DNA of 64,000 bases from Lentihominibacter butyricus (GCF_025567305.1 NZ_JAOQJP010000001.1:255645-319644), one strand, 5' to 3'. Shown: positions 18,527 through 28,036, counted from the stretch's first letter. The notes: generated by a model from the letters alone, not told the origin. Numbers and translations: made by a program.

Positions 18527-20436
18527 TAAGAGTTTTGGACAAAAGCATCGCCGACAAGATCGCTGCCGGTGAAGTGATCGACAGACCTGTGTCGATCATC
18601 AAGGAGCTCCTGGAGAATTCGCTCGATGCAGGAGCCGACAGCATCACGGTGGAGATCAGAAACGGCGGGAAAACATACATAAGAGTGACCGACAACGGAT
18701 GCGGCATAGAGAGCGATCAGGCAGAGATCGCGTTCAGACGGCATGCGACCAGCAAGATATCATCTGCAGAAGACCTCGATGCGATAGGCACGCTCGGCTT
18801 CAGAGGCGAGGCGCTCGCCAGCATATGCGCAGTTTCGAGAGTCGAGCTGATCACGAAGACGCGCGATGCCAGGACAGGGCAGAAGGTAGCGGTCGATGGA
18901 AGTCAGATCATCGAAAACACGGCGACAGGCTGTCCGGACGGCACTACCGTGACTGTGCGCGACCTGTTCTACAATGTTCCGGCCAGGCGCAAATTCATGG
19001 GTTCGGACAGTGCAGAAACGAGACGTATCGTCGACATGGTCTCGAGGATCTCTCTCGCATATGTAGATGTGAAGATAACACTGATAAACGGAAACAAGAC
19101 CGTGTTCGCGACACGCGGCAACGGCAACATATACAACAATATCATCAAGATATACGGAAGCGATATCGGACGCGACCTGCTGCCTGTAGACGGCAGACAG
19201 GGAGATTTCATCATCAGGGGATTCGTATCGCCGCCGTCTGAGTCGGCTCCGTCGAGAAACAAGCAGATCTTCTGCGTGAACGGCAGAGTCGTATCGAGCA
19301 AAGTGCTGGAAAAGGGGCTTGAGGACGCTTACAGAGAAAAGCTGTTCGCGGGCAGGTTCCCTGTGGCTTTCCTGTTCCTGAGCCTGCCTCCCGAGAAGCT
19401 CGACGTCAATGTGCATCCTACCAAAAAAGAGATACGCTTTGACGACGATTTCGAGGTGGAGGACTTCGTGAGAACAAATGTTTCCAAAGCGCTCCGCGCA
19501 AAGGAATCTTTGCCTCAGATAAGGGGCGAGAACCTGAAAAACCAGGTGAGCACAGGCGAGGAGCAGACCGTAAATCTTTATGAAAAAACGCCTGCGACAG
19601 CTCTTTACGCGAATGACAACGGAGAAAAAAACACCACGACCGATGGTCGGATTTTCGAAAAAAATGCATCCGGCGCCGCAGCTGTGCAGACTCCGGGATC
19701 CGCTGCTGTGACGGCCCCTGAAGTTCCAGTCGTGAAAGTGCGCGAACAGGGAGAACAGGTAGAGATAAAAAGCCTGCTGTCGGAGATGCGCGAAGAAAGG
19801 CAGGACACAGAACAGCGCGACCGGGAGATGACTCCGAAAAAACCTGACCGCAGAGACTTCGACTTCCGCGAGCTGCACTATATGGGTGCGCTTTTCAACA
19901 CGTATATCATGGCGTGCGACGACGATGATTTTTATCTGATAGACCAGCATGCAGCGCATGAACGGGTGTTCTACGAGAAGCTGCTCCGTCAGTACAATGA
20001 ACGTGAAAAACTCAGCCAGCAGCTGCTGCTCCCATTGAACATGAACGTTTCCGCGAATGTCACGGTGACCGAGGATGTGTGGATCGAAGACGTCCGCAGC
20101 ATGGGCTACGACATAGAATTTTTCGGCAGCAACACGTACATAGTTCGTGAGATACCGGCGTTCATGGAACTTCGCGAGGCCGAGGATTTTCTGACCGACT
20201 TTTTCAAAGAGCTCGGATCAAGACCGGATCTGACCGACAGGAATGTGCTGGAAAAGATCGTCATGCGCTCATGCAAGAGCGCTGTAAAGGGCGGAGATGT
20301 GCTGACGGAAGCGGAGATCGACGGCCTGATAAAAGATCTTTCGGCATGCGTCAATCCGTTTTCGTGCCCTCACGGCAGACCTACGTTCATAAGGATGACG
20401 CGATATGAGATAGAAAAATTATTCAAACGAGTATAG
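18523..20436 (+). CDS. mutL: DNA mismatch repair protein MutL, endonuclease type
   Basis: Mismatch repair matchmaker with GHKL ATPase and nicking activity; 637 aa. N-terminal ATPase: LDKSIADKIAAGEVIDRP, ELLENSLDAGA, DNGCGI, GTLGFRGEAL. A low-complexity linker (about 345-440) follows. The C-terminal domain holds the metal motif DQHA-x2-E-x4-E (from D474), SCKSAVKGG and CPHGRP, the set that marks endonuclease-competent MutL in organisms without MutH. Coupled to mutS by ATGA; miaA follows. Confidence 0.97.
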   Translation: MIRVLDKSIADKIAAGEVIDRPVSIIKELLENSLDAGADSITVEIRNGGKTYIRVTDNGCGIESDQAEIAFRRHATSKISSAEDLDAIGTLGFRGEALASICAVSRVELITKTRDARTGQKVAVDGSQIIENTATGCPDGTTVTVRDLFYNVPARRKFMGSDSAETRRIVDMVSRISLAYVDVKITLINGNKTVFATRGNGNIYNNIIKIYGSDIGRDLLPVDGRQGDFIIRGFVSPPSESAPSRNKQIFCVNGRVVSSKVLEKGLEDAYREKLFAGRFPVAFLFLSLPPEKLDVNVHPTKKEIRFDDDFEVEDFVRTNVSKALRAKESLPQIRGENLKNQVSTGEEQTVNLYEKTPATALYANDNGEKNTTTDGRIFEKNASGAAAVQTPGSAAVTAPEVPVVKVREQGEQVEIKSLLSEMREERQDTEQRDREMTPKKPDRRDFDFRELHYMGALFNTYIMACDDDDFYLIDQHAAHERVFYEKLLRQYNEREKLSQQLLLPLNMNVSANVTVTEDVWIEDVRSMGYDIEFFGSNTYIVREIPAFMELREAEDFLTDFFKELGSRPDLTDRNVLEKIVMRSCKSAVKGGDVLTEAEIDGLIKDLSACVNPFSCPHGRPTFIRMTRYEIEKLFKRV

Positions 20437-20449
20437 AGGAATGACTTAC

Positions 20450-21379
20450 ATGAACAAGATCATCGCACTGGCAGGTCCGACTGCCGTGGGAAAGACAAAA
20501 TTCGCAATAAAGCTCGCGGACGAGTTCGACGGAGAGATAGTATCCTGCGACTCGATGCAGCTTTACAAATACATGGATATCGGCAGCGCCAAGCCGACGC
20601 CGGAAGAGATGGAGCAGGCAAGGCATCACCTCGTGGACATGATAGATCCGCGCGAGGAATTTTCGGTAGCCGAATATCAGAGACTTGCAAAGCAGGCGAT
20701 ATCTGACATATTTTCAAGAGGAAAGCTGCCGGTGATCTCGGGAGGCACGGGGCTTTACCTGAATTCGCTCCTGTACGACATGGATTTTTCGGCGGCGCCG
20801 CAGGATCAGGCATACAGGCAGGAGCTTGCGGAGATAGCTGAAAAACAGGGGGATGACGTACTGCACAGCATGCTCGCAGAACAGGATCCGCAGGCCGCGG
20901 CGGCGATACATCCGAACAACCGCAAGAAGGTGATACGTGCACTGGAAAGACTGCGCGACGGCGAAACAAGAGTGCGGCCTTTCAGCGGTATAAAAAACGA
21001 AACAAAAGACTATGACGTGCTCCTGATCGGTCTGACGAGGGATCGTGCAGAACTTTACGAAAGGATCAACAGACGTGTCGATATACTTGTGGAACAGGGG
21101 CTTTTCGACGAAGTTTCAAGGCTCAGAGATATGGGGCTTACAGCCGAAAACATCTCTATGAAAGGTATCGGATACAAGGAGATACTGGACTTTTTTTCAG
21201 GAAAATATTCGCGTGACGAGGCGATCGATACGATCAAAAAAAACACCCGACATTACGCTAAAAAACAGTTAACGTGGTTTAGAAGATATGATAAAATGAA
21301 CTGGTACAATATTTCAGAATTTGATAACGATGATAATGCAGCAGGGGTGATAGCAGCGTGGGTACGGAAAAATTTATAA
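20450..21379 (+). CDS. miaA: tRNA dimethylallyltransferase
   Basis: Adds dimethylallyl to A37 of tRNAs reading UNN codons; 309 aa from this start. P-loop GPTAVGKT (9-16), DSMQLYKYMDIGSAKPT, ISGGTGLYLNSL and HPNNRKKVIRALE are typical. The start at 20450 is chosen over 20441 because the AGAGGA lies 9 nt before it but abuts the first ATG. It uses DMAPP from the isoprenoid pathway encoded upstream. The 3' end overlaps the recombinase by 22 bases. Confidence 0.95.
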   Translation: MNKIIALAGPTAVGKTKFAIKLADEFDGEIVSCDSMQLYKYMDIGSAKPTPEEMEQARHHLVDMIDPREEFSVAEYQRLAKQAISDIFSRGKLPVISGGTGLYLNSLLYDMDFSAAPQDQAYRQELAEIAEKQGDDVLHSMLAEQDPQAAAAIHPNNRKKVIRALERLRDGETRVRPFSGIKNETKDYDVLLIGLTRDRAELYERINRRVDILVEQGLFDEVSRLRDMGLTAENISMKGIGYKEILDFFSGKYSRDEAIDTIKKNTRHYAKKQLTWFRRYDKMNWYNISEFDNDDNAAGVIAAWVRKNL

Positions 21380-22491
21380 GACTTCACAACAAGAGTGACA
21401 AGCCTGACAACATAGTGATGAAAGAACATCTGCTTGCTTCGAAGTGTGAAGATATCCAGAAACAGCTGCCCTCATTTCTCAAAGGTTTTTTCATATATCT
21501 CAAGGGAAATGTGCTGCCGATGACGAGACTGTCATACCTGAATGATATCAAGTTTTTCTGTCAATATTTAATAGATGAGACAGAACTTACGGCGGCGAAG
21601 AAACCGTCTGACATAAAACTGGAAGAATTCAATAAAATAAAAGCAGTTGATATAAACATTTTCATAGACTACTGCCGCAGATACACTGTGGAGAAAGACA
21701 ATGAGACAGTGGTGTATGAAAACAGCAGCAAGACTCTCGCCAGAAAGAAATCCTCGCTCTCTGTGATGTTCAAGCAGCTTTACAGAGATGAGATGATCGA
21801 AAAGAACATCACCGACGGGTTCGATCCCATCAGGGTCCCGAAGGCCGGTGAACGCGAGATCAAGGCGCTGCAGGACAACGAGGTCATGCTGATGCTGGAC
21901 GCGGTCTCAACCGGAGAGCATCTTACGGCGAAGGAACGTCAGTACTGGGAGAAGACAAAGAAAAGAGACAAGGCGATACTGATACTGTTCATAACGTACG
22001 GTCTCAGGCTGTTCGAGCTGCAGCAGCTCAACGTGTCGTCATTCAACTTCCATAGAGGTGAATTCAAGATCTACAGAAAGCGCGACAAGGAAGCTGTAAT
22101 GCCACTCAATCACTCGGTCACAGAGGCCGTGAAAGATTACATCGAAAACGAGCGTGCAAATGACGATATGATATCCGACGAGCATAAAGACGCGCTTTTT
22201 CTTTCTCTTCAGGGCAGGCGCATGACAGAAAGACAGATCCGCGAGCTCGTAAAAAAATACACGTCGATCGGCCTGGAGACTTCGAGAAAAGCCGGATACA
22301 GCCCGCACAAGCTGAGAGCAACGGCGGCGACAAGCCTGATCGCAAGAGGCAATTCGATTTTCGACGTACAGGCGCTGCTCGATCATGAGCAGGTGACTAC
22401 TACGCAGCTTTATGCGAACCATAAAATAAACGTAAAAAGAGATCTCGTCAATGATATGGAATGGGAATCAGAGAGAAAAGAAAGGAAATGA
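21358..22491 (+). CDS. tyrosine recombinase (Xer/phage integrase family)
   Basis: Site-specific tyrosine recombinase, 377 aa, with a complete active site: R217 (YGLRLFELQQL), a Lys near 243, H317-x-x-R320 (PHKLRATAAT), H343 (LDHEQ) and nucleophile Y352 (TTTQLYANH). The N-terminal half has a SAM-like core-binding domain (LSYLNDIKFFCQYL). Start is GTG at 21358 inside miaA, so expression is tied to miaA. No att site, excisionase or phage genes are adjacent, and the secreted GLUG protein follows after 4 bases. It may be a domesticated recombinase or a relic of an integrated element; the target is unknown. Confidence 0.9.
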   Translation: MGTEKFIRLHNKSDKPDNIVMKEHLLASKCEDIQKQLPSFLKGFFIYLKGNVLPMTRLSYLNDIKFFCQYLIDETELTAAKKPSDIKLEEFNKIKAVDINIFIDYCRRYTVEKDNETVVYENSSKTLARKKSSLSVMFKQLYRDEMIEKNITDGFDPIRVPKAGEREIKALQDNEVMLMLDAVSTGEHLTAKERQYWEKTKKRDKAILILFITYGLRLFELQQLNVSSFNFHRGEFKIYRKRDKEAVMPLNHSVTEAVKDYIENERANDDMISDEHKDALFLSLQGRRMTERQIRELVKKYTSIGLETSRKAGYSPHKLRATAATSLIARGNSIFDVQALLDHEQVTTTQLYANHKINVKRDLVNDMEWESERKERK

Positions 22492-22495
22492 CAAT

Positions 22496-24061
22496 ATGAA
22501 GCGATTAGCTATTTTATCGGTTACTATGATTTTTGCAACGAGCTCGATTGCAGCTGCACCGCTTTCTTTCGCCGAAACTAATGCTGATACGACCACAAAC
22601 AGGACGACCCAGTCATATGACAGCAAATCAGTAAAAACTAAGACTGCAAGTGTCCAGAAAGACACTTCATGGTTTGAATATTATGATCTGAAAGATACAT
22701 ATGAGATCTCCAGCGAAGAGGAACTGCTGGGATTTGCAAGCCTCATAAATGAAAACCAGACAGACAGCTGGAAGCCTAACAGGATAGAGAACTTCGAAGG
22801 CGTCACATTCGTGCTCACAGATGATATAAAGCTCACGACGAGTGAATGGACTCCGATAGGCAGCGGCAGCGCTTCATATTTTGCCGGAGTGTTCGACGGC
22901 AACGGACATACGATCAGCGATCTCAAGGTAGACAGCGCTTCAGGCCTTGCCGGATTTTTTGGATATCTCAAGGGCGAGGTAAGAGATCTTACCGTGGAAG
23001 GCACCGTGAAATCAGGTGACAGCAGCTGCGGCGGCATTGTCGGGCAGCTTGACCCGGAAGGAAAGGTAACGGGCTGCACGGCTGATATCAAAGTCACCGG
23101 AAGGGACAAGACGGGAGGCATCGCAGGCTACAACAGTGGCGGCACTATCGAGCTGTGCACGAATCTGGGAGAGATCTCGGGAACATACAAGGTAGGCGGT
23201 ATCGTCGGTGAGAACTGGGGCGGCACTGTAGACAAATGTGCAAACAAGGGAAAAGTCGAATCATCCAAAAGAGGTGTTGCGACATACGGCACCGGCGGCA
23301 TAGCAGGCAGATCGGTATCATCTGAAGCAGAAGTCGCACATTCATACAATACAGGTGAGATCGTATCCGACACTGAGGCTACAGGCGGCGTAGTCGGATA
23401 TATGAACGCTTCCGGCTCTACGATCATCGACTGCTACAACACAGCCAAAGTCATAGTAAAAAACAAGGCTGACGCCCAAAAGATCGCCAAGTCATACTCA
23501 GGCGGTATCGTCGGGATAGCCGGTGCTACTGATGTTTACATAAGGAACTGCTATAATTCGGCTCAGGTGCTGAATGCAGACGTAAACGGCGGTGTGGTCG
23601 GATACTATATCAATGAGAAAAGCAACCCCGATCATGTAAAATACCTGCGAAACAATTATTATCTCAATGATAGTGCAAAGACAGGCATAGGTCTGCTTGA
23701 AAACGAAAACGACAATAATCTTTCAAAGGCAGCAGCCGGGATATCATCGAGCAGTCTGACAGGGCTCGCTTCATCGCTGACAGCGGCATACAAAGATGAT
23801 ATGGGCATATACGGGAATAATGGATTCCCTGTTCTCGAGTGGCAGGAATCTGTTTCGGAAGATCAGCGCGACTACATGGATAATGTATCGACAGACGTAC
23901 AGAAAAAACTTGACAAGTATATCATGGAAAGTTCAGGAAGTTCACAGTATGGACAAATCATCCTCAACTTATTTACACCTGATAACTATATAAATGATGC
24001 AATGCTCCTCTATAATGGAAACAAAGAGGATATAAAAAATAAAGTGGAGAAGGAAAAATAG
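22496..24061 (+). CDS. secreted GLUG-repeat protein
   Basis: 521-aa exported protein. The N-terminal MKRLAILSVTMIFATSSIAA is a signal peptide with likely cleavage near AAPLSFA-ET. From about residue 110 it carries at least seven GLUG-type repeats of 25-40 residues (GGIVGQL, GGIAGYNSGG, GGIVGENWGG, GGIAGRS, GGVVGYM, GGIVGIAG, GGVVGYY), predicted to form a beta-helix-like surface. No LPxTG, S-layer or cell-wall anchor is visible, so it may be released or held by other means. An upstream in-frame ATG (22451) lies inside the recombinase gene; 22496 behind AAAGGAAA gives the signal peptide. Function unknown; GLUG proteins are often adhesins. Confidence 0.85.
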   Translation: MKRLAILSVTMIFATSSIAAAPLSFAETNADTTTNRTTQSYDSKSVKTKTASVQKDTSWFEYYDLKDTYEISSEEELLGFASLINENQTDSWKPNRIENFEGVTFVLTDDIKLTTSEWTPIGSGSASYFAGVFDGNGHTISDLKVDSASGLAGFFGYLKGEVRDLTVEGTVKSGDSSCGGIVGQLDPEGKVTGCTADIKVTGRDKTGGIAGYNSGGTIELCTNLGEISGTYKVGGIVGENWGGTVDKCANKGKVESSKRGVATYGTGGIAGRSVSSEAEVAHSYNTGEIVSDTEATGGVVGYMNASGSTIIDCYNTAKVIVKNKADAQKIAKSYSGGIVGIAGATDVYIRNCYNSAQVLNADVNGGVVGYYINEKSNPDHVKYLRNNYYLNDSAKTGIGLLENENDNNLSKAAAGISSSSLTGLASSLTAAYKDDMGIYGNNGFPVLEWQESVSEDQRDYMDNVSTDVQKKLDKYIMESSGSSQYGQIILNLFTPDNYINDAMLLYNGNKEDIKNKVEKEK

Positions 24062-24066
24062 ATAAC

Positions 24067-25362
24067 ATGCAGAAAAATACCTACAAATTACTCACAGAAA
24101 AATTCAATATCTCGGAAAAAGTCCTCGATCTTATAAACAGGAGCGAGAATCTCGTGAAAGATACTTTTGATGAGCTTGACGATATCATGGCGTACAATCA
24201 GTACAAGGTGCTGGATGCGTTCCAGAAAAACACCATCAGAGATATGCATTTCGGATGGAACACGGGCTACGGATACGACGATCCGGGAAGGGACGCCATC
24301 GAGAAGGTATATGCAGACATATTCCACACGGAGGCTGCACTGGTACGTCCTATCATCGTAAACGGCACGCATGCGCTCACGCTCACGCTGATGGGTATAC
24401 TGCGCCCGGGAGATCAGCTGATATACTGCACAGGCTCGCCTTATGACACTCTCGAGGAAGTTATCGGGATCAGAGGCGAAGGCAAGGGATCTCTCAAGGA
24501 ATACGGCGTTTCATACGATCAGGTGGAGCTCACACCTGAGGGCGGCATAGATTTTGAAGCACTCAGAAAAGCGATCACTCCGGCTACGAAGATGATCACT
24601 CTGCAGAGAGCGACCGGTTACGGATGGAGAAAGGCCATCTCGATCGAAGAGATCGAAGAATGGGCGAAGTTCGTCAAGAGCATAGATCCTGAGATAATAT
24701 GCATGGTAGACAACTGCTACGGTGAATTCCTTCATACAAAAGAGCCTACTGATGTAGGCGCTGATGTCGTTGCCGGATCACTGATCAAGAATCCGGGCGG
24801 CGGACTCGCACTGACCGGCGGATATATAGCGGGCAGACAGGATCTTATCGAAAAGATCTCGTACAGGATGACATCGCCCGGAATAGGCGGCGAGTGCGGT
24901 CTCACATTCGGACAGACGAGAACTATGCTGCAGGGTCTCTTTATCGCACCTAAGACAGTGAACGGTGCTGTAAAGGGCGCCATACTGTGCGCAAAAGCTT
25001 TTGAACTGCTGGGATATGACGTGTGCCCTAAGCCGGATGATATCAGGAGCGACATCATACAGGCTGTAAAACTCGGCACTCCGGAGGGCGTGATAGCATT
25101 CTGCAAGGGTATCCAGGCTGCAGCGCCTGTCGATTCTCACGTTACTCCTCTGCCATGGGATATGCCGGGATATGATGATCCTGTAATAATGGCTGCCGGC
25201 GCATTCGTGCAGGGCTCTTCGATAGAGCTTTCGGCAGATGCACCTATAAGACCTCCTTACGTTGTGTATTTCCAGGGAGGCCTCACTTACGAACACTCAA
25301 AATTCGGTGTTATCAAGGCATTACAGGAGCTCTATGATGAAAAACTTATAACTGTTGTTTAA
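24067..25362 (+). CDS. methionine gamma-lyase family PLP protein (YnbB / aluminium resistance type)
   Basis: 431-aa fold-type I PLP enzyme of the YnbB / aluminium-resistance family related to methionine gamma-lyase. Seen: FGWNTGYGYDDPGRD, HALTLTLMGILRPGD, VDNCYGEF, and the PLP lysine K241 in VAGSLIKNPGGGLALTGGYIAG. The real reaction is not known. In many Firmicutes the order is mutS-mutL-miaA-hfq-ynbB-lexA, so this gene marks that locus; here hfq and lexA are absent and the recombinase and GLUG gene lie between. A terminator-like hairpin follows the stop. Confidence 0.87.
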   Translation: MQKNTYKLLTEKFNISEKVLDLINRSENLVKDTFDELDDIMAYNQYKVLDAFQKNTIRDMHFGWNTGYGYDDPGRDAIEKVYADIFHTEAALVRPIIVNGTHALTLTLMGILRPGDQLIYCTGSPYDTLEEVIGIRGEGKGSLKEYGVSYDQVELTPEGGIDFEALRKAITPATKMITLQRATGYGWRKAISIEEIEEWAKFVKSIDPEIICMVDNCYGEFLHTKEPTDVGADVVAGSLIKNPGGGLALTGGYIAGRQDLIEKISYRMTSPGIGGECGLTFGQTRTMLQGLFIAPKTVNGAVKGAILCAKAFELLGYDVCPKPDDIRSDIIQAVKLGTPEGVIAFCKGIQAAAPVDSHVTPLPWDMPGYDDPVIMAAGAFVQGSSIELSADAPIRPPYVVYFQGGLTYEHSKFGVIKALQELYDEKLITVV

Positions 25363-25367
25363 TGAAT

Positions 25368-25391
25368 GAGGTCTGTTTCAGACCTCTCTTT
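25368..25391 (+). terminator. short intrinsic terminator or attenuator
   Basis: Perfect 8-bp stem GAGGTCTG (25368-25375) / CAGACCTC (25379-25386) with a 3-nt TTT loop, followed by TCTTT. It begins 5 bases after the stop and lies before the TVP38 start, so it may limit read-through. Confidence 0.65.
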
Positions 25392-25407
25392 AACTAGTGA
25401 GGGAAAA

Positions 25408-26148
25408 ATGGCTATTTCAACGGAAAAGAAGAACAAACTCAGAAAGTATTTCAAGATATTCGGTGCTGTATTAAAATTCGCACTTCTGCTGGTTATTCTT
25501 ATAGGATTGCCTCTGTATATATATTTCGCTCATCACGAATGGATCCAGATGTTCTCGAATATGGAGAACGTTGAGGCGTTGTTCAAAGAGTACAAGGCTC
25601 AGAGCGTGTTCATATATATAGGTTCTCAGATACTCCAGATAGTTATATGCATAATCCCCGGGCAGTGGCTTCAGTTTGCTGCCGGGTACATGTACGGGTT
25701 CTGGCTGGGATATCTTTACTCGCTGATAGGAGCGTTCCTCGGTTCCGTTCTGACATATTATATAGCGAAAATACTGGGGCATGACGCCATGCATCTGATC
25801 TTCGGAGAAGAAAAGATAAAAAGCATGCTCGAAACGCTGAACAGCAAAAAGGCAGTCGTACTGGTCTTCCTGATATTCCTGATACCGGGTGTGCCGAAGG
25901 ATCTCTGCAACTACGTGGCAGGACTTTCCGAAATGAAGCTCAAACCGTTTCTGATCGTCTCGCTGATAGGCAGGTCTCCAGGAATGATGGGCAGCCTGCT
26001 CATAGGAAGACAGATATACACAGGCGGATATGTCAGCGCTGCCGTCATCGCAGCTGTTGCAGTCGTTCTGTTCGTACTGGGGCTGATATTCAGGAAAAAG
26101 ATCACAGTTTTCCTGGACAAGTGCTACGAAAGACTCATGAACATGTGA
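25408..26148 (+). CDS. TVP38/TMEM64 family (DedA-like/SNARE-associated) membrane protein
   Basis: 246-aa integral membrane protein. After a charged start (STEKKNKLRKYFK) come a TM helix, the GQWLQFAAGYMYGFWLGYLYSLIGAFLGS stretch in two halves, and RSPGMMGSLLIGRQ, all typical of TVP38/TMEM64 proteins, proposed to act in lipid scrambling or transport. Start at 25408 sits behind GTGAGGG; an in-frame ATG at 25366 falls before the hairpin and is rejected. The gene is probably read partly from the upstream run. Confidence 0.86.
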   Translation: MAISTEKKNKLRKYFKIFGAVLKFALLLVILIGLPLYIYFAHHEWIQMFSNMENVEALFKEYKAQSVFIYIGSQILQIVICIIPGQWLQFAAGYMYGFWLGYLYSLIGAFLGSVLTYYIAKILGHDAMHLIFGEEKIKSMLETLNSKKAVVLVFLIFLIPGVPKDLCNYVAGLSEMKLKPFLIVSLIGRSPGMMGSLLIGRQIYTGGYVSAAVIAAVAVVLFVLGLIFRKKITVFLDKCYERLMNM

Positions 26149-26174
26149 TATACTGTTTCAGCCGGAGCTTCATG

Positions 26175-26209
26175 TGATCGCAGATCATAATGCTGCGGTC
26201 TCAGCATCA
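26175..26209 (+). repeat. 35-nt inverted-pair repeat, copy 1
   Basis: A 35-nt segment whose reverse complement recurs with 33/35 identity at 29206-29240. The shared core is CAGATCATAATGCTGCGG with TCTCAG after it. It lies between the TVP38 gene and the threonine ammonia-lyase start. Confidence 0.78.
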
Positions 26210-26285
26210 CTATATCACGGCATCAGTGCCGGACGGTGTACCGCTCACACTTTACATCGATCTACTATTTACAGGAGAAAAACAT

Positions 26286-27491
26286 ATGCTTACACTCGAC
26301 AAAATATATCACGCAGCATTCGTACTGAAAAATGTTGCAAGAAAAACAGATCTCATCAAAGCTACTAAGCTCTCGGACAAATGCGAGCTTTATCTCAAGA
26401 CTGAGAACCTTCAGGAAACCGGAAGCTTCAAGCTCAGAGGCGCCTATTATAAAATAAGTCAGCTCACTGACGAGGAAAAAGCGCACGGCATCATCGCATG
26501 CAGTGCCGGAAACCATGCGCAGGGCGTTGCGATGGCTGCGTCTCATAACGGTATAAAATCGATAATATGCATGCCGGACGGTGCACCGCTCAGCAAGGTC
26601 GAGGCGACCAAGCAGCTGGGAGCAGACATACGTCTGGTAAAGGGCGTATACGATGATGCGTATGCAGAAGCACTGAGGATACAGGAAGAGACAGGTGCTA
26701 CTTTCATCCACCCTTTTGATGACGATGAAGTGATAGCAGGGCAGGGCACGATAGGTCTGGAGATCCTTGACGAGATCGAAGATCTGGATGCGATAGTTGT
26801 CCCGATCGGCGGCGGCGGCCTGATCTCAGGAGTAGCTTATGCAGTAAAGCATCTCGATCCGAGCATAAAGATATACGGTGTACAGGCGGCCGGCTCGGCC
26901 AGCATGTATGAGAGCCGTCGTGCCGGACATCCGGTGATGCTCGAATCAGCTGCGACATTTGCAGACGGTATCGCTGTAAAACAGCCAGGAGACACCACAT
27001 TCAAGCTGGTAGAGGAATATGTAGATGAAATAGTCACAGTATCCGAAGACGAGATCGCGGCAGCGATACTTGCTCTTATCGAAAAGCAGAAAGTCATCGC
27101 TGAAGGTGCAGGAGCAGTTGCCGTGACTGCGGTACTGTTCGACAAGCTGCCTGTCGAAGGCAAAAAAGTCGCATGCATAGTATCAGGCGGCAATATAGAT
27201 GTGAACATACTCAACCGTGTCATAACGAGAGGTCTCGTGACGAGCGGCAGAAATGCAAATCTCACGATCGCTCTCACCGACAAGCCCGGACAGCTCCAGG
27301 AAGTAGCTGAGATAATCGCACGCTGCGGCGGCAATGTAGTTGCTGTGCATCACGACAGGGCTGATGCGAACATGGCGATAACAAGCTGTTTCCTGAAGAT
27401 CGCACTTGAGACACGAGACCACGATCAGATAAACGAGATCAAGCGTGAGCTGTCGAACGCCGGTTTCACGCTGGTGACGGAGCGAGTCTAA
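26286..27491 (+). CDS. ilvA: threonine ammonia-lyase with ACT domain
   Basis: PLP fold-type II enzyme deaminating threonine to 2-oxobutyrate, for isoleucine synthesis or threonine catabolism; 401 aa. PLP lysine K49 in GSFKLRGAYY, tetraglycine VVPIGGGGLISG (about 173), SGGNIDVN. A single C-terminal ACT domain (about 325-401, NLTIALTDKPGQLQEVAEI) suggests allosteric control; this length matches the short IlvA/TdcB group of Firmicutes. Start at 26286 follows CAGGAG; a longer frame from 26190 runs through the dispersed repeat and is unlikely. Biosynthetic versus catabolic use is uncertain. Confidence 0.92.
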   Translation: MLTLDKIYHAAFVLKNVARKTDLIKATKLSDKCELYLKTENLQETGSFKLRGAYYKISQLTDEEKAHGIIACSAGNHAQGVAMAASHNGIKSIICMPDGAPLSKVEATKQLGADIRLVKGVYDDAYAEALRIQEETGATFIHPFDDDEVIAGQGTIGLEILDEIEDLDAIVVPIGGGGLISGVAYAVKHLDPSIKIYGVQAAGSASMYESRRAGHPVMLESAATFADGIAVKQPGDTTFKLVEEYVDEIVTVSEDEIAAAILALIEKQKVIAEGAGAVAVTAVLFDKLPVEGKKVACIVSGGNIDVNILNRVITRGLVTSGRNANLTIALTDKPGQLQEVAEIIARCGGNVVAVHHDRADANMAITSCFLKIALETRDHDQINEIKRELSNAGFTLVTERV

Positions 27492-27716
27492 GACCGGGAC
27501 GGGCTGAATTGCAGATCAGGTCAGGCGGATCAGCGTGAAATCAATCGTGAAATCAACGCGGAATTGCGAAATATGATGAAAGCGTATACGTGCACGGTTT
27601 TGCAGCAAAACTTCGTGAATGATCGTGGATGATTTTACTGTAAAACCAAAAGATAAGTTATAAAAATATGTTCCTGGTAAAAATACTCGCAAAACAGATA
27701 TTCGAGAACATGCGTT

Positions 27717-27760
27717 TACCAAAGCCAACAGATATATAGTTTGGCTTTGGTATTTTTTAT
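27717..27760 (+). terminator. intrinsic terminator downstream of ilvA
   Basis: Perfect 12-bp stem TACCAAAGCCAA (27717-27728) / TTGGCTTTGGTA (27741-27752) with a 12-nt loop and a following TTTTTTAT. It is 225 bases after the ilvA stop. Confidence 0.88.
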
Positions 27761-27926
27761 TGCAAAAAATCCCGACTTTCAAAGAAAATCTTCCCCAAAT
27801 AGCGGTTAGAAAGCTGATTTTTGGTAAAAAGCCTTGATAAAAACAGGATTTTCAGCGTGAAAATGCCAAAATCTGATCCGTCAGTGCAGTTTATTGGTAT
27901 TGTTCCATGGCTCGTTTTTATTTTAA

Positions 27927-27938
27927 GAACAAATGTTT
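27927..27938 (+). promoter_or_regulatory. LexA (SOS) box 1
   Basis: GAACAAATGTTT fits the Gram-positive LexA consensus GAAC-RNRY-GTTY exactly. It lies just upstream of the -35 of the yneA-like gene. Confidence 0.78.
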
Positions 27939-27947
27939 ATTTAGCCA

Positions 27948-27976
27948 TTGACAACGAACATACATTCTGATATACT
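27948..27976 (+). promoter_or_regulatory. promoter of the yneA-like gene with embedded LexA box 2
   Basis: Perfect -35 TTGACA (27948-27953), 17-nt spacer, extended -10 TGATATACT (TATACT 27971-27976). A second LexA-like site GAACATACATTC (27956-27967, one mismatch to consensus) fills the spacer, where LexA would block RNA polymerase. Confidence 0.85.
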
Positions 27977-27991
27977 CTAGTTACATCAAAA

Positions 27992-28003
27992 GAACAAATG
28001 TTT
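27992..28003 (+). promoter_or_regulatory. LexA (SOS) box 3
   Basis: GAACAAATGTTT, identical to box 1 and an exact consensus match, just after the predicted transcription start. The in-frame ATG at 27998 lies inside this box, which argues against it as a start. Confidence 0.78.
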
Positions 28004-28036
28004 CAAGAAAAGAAACAGGGAAGTGAGGAGTGTCAT

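Larger units (their letters stand above)
27492..27947. other. noncoding AT-rich interval
   Basis: No gene was seen in this stretch. It holds a tandem GTGAAATCAA repeat near 27535-27560 (two copies), one strong terminator (27717-27760) and AT-rich DNA before the SOS promoter. Confidence 0.6.

Noticed and set aside
26235..26244. GGTGTACCGC upstream of ilvA resembles the T-box core
   Set aside because: One G is missing from the core, there is no stem I and no terminator with a T-run before the start codon.
27998..28036. Upstream ATG for the yneA-like gene
   Set aside because: It lies inside a LexA box near the transcription start; 28037 has GTGAGGAG and gives the normal short N-terminus.
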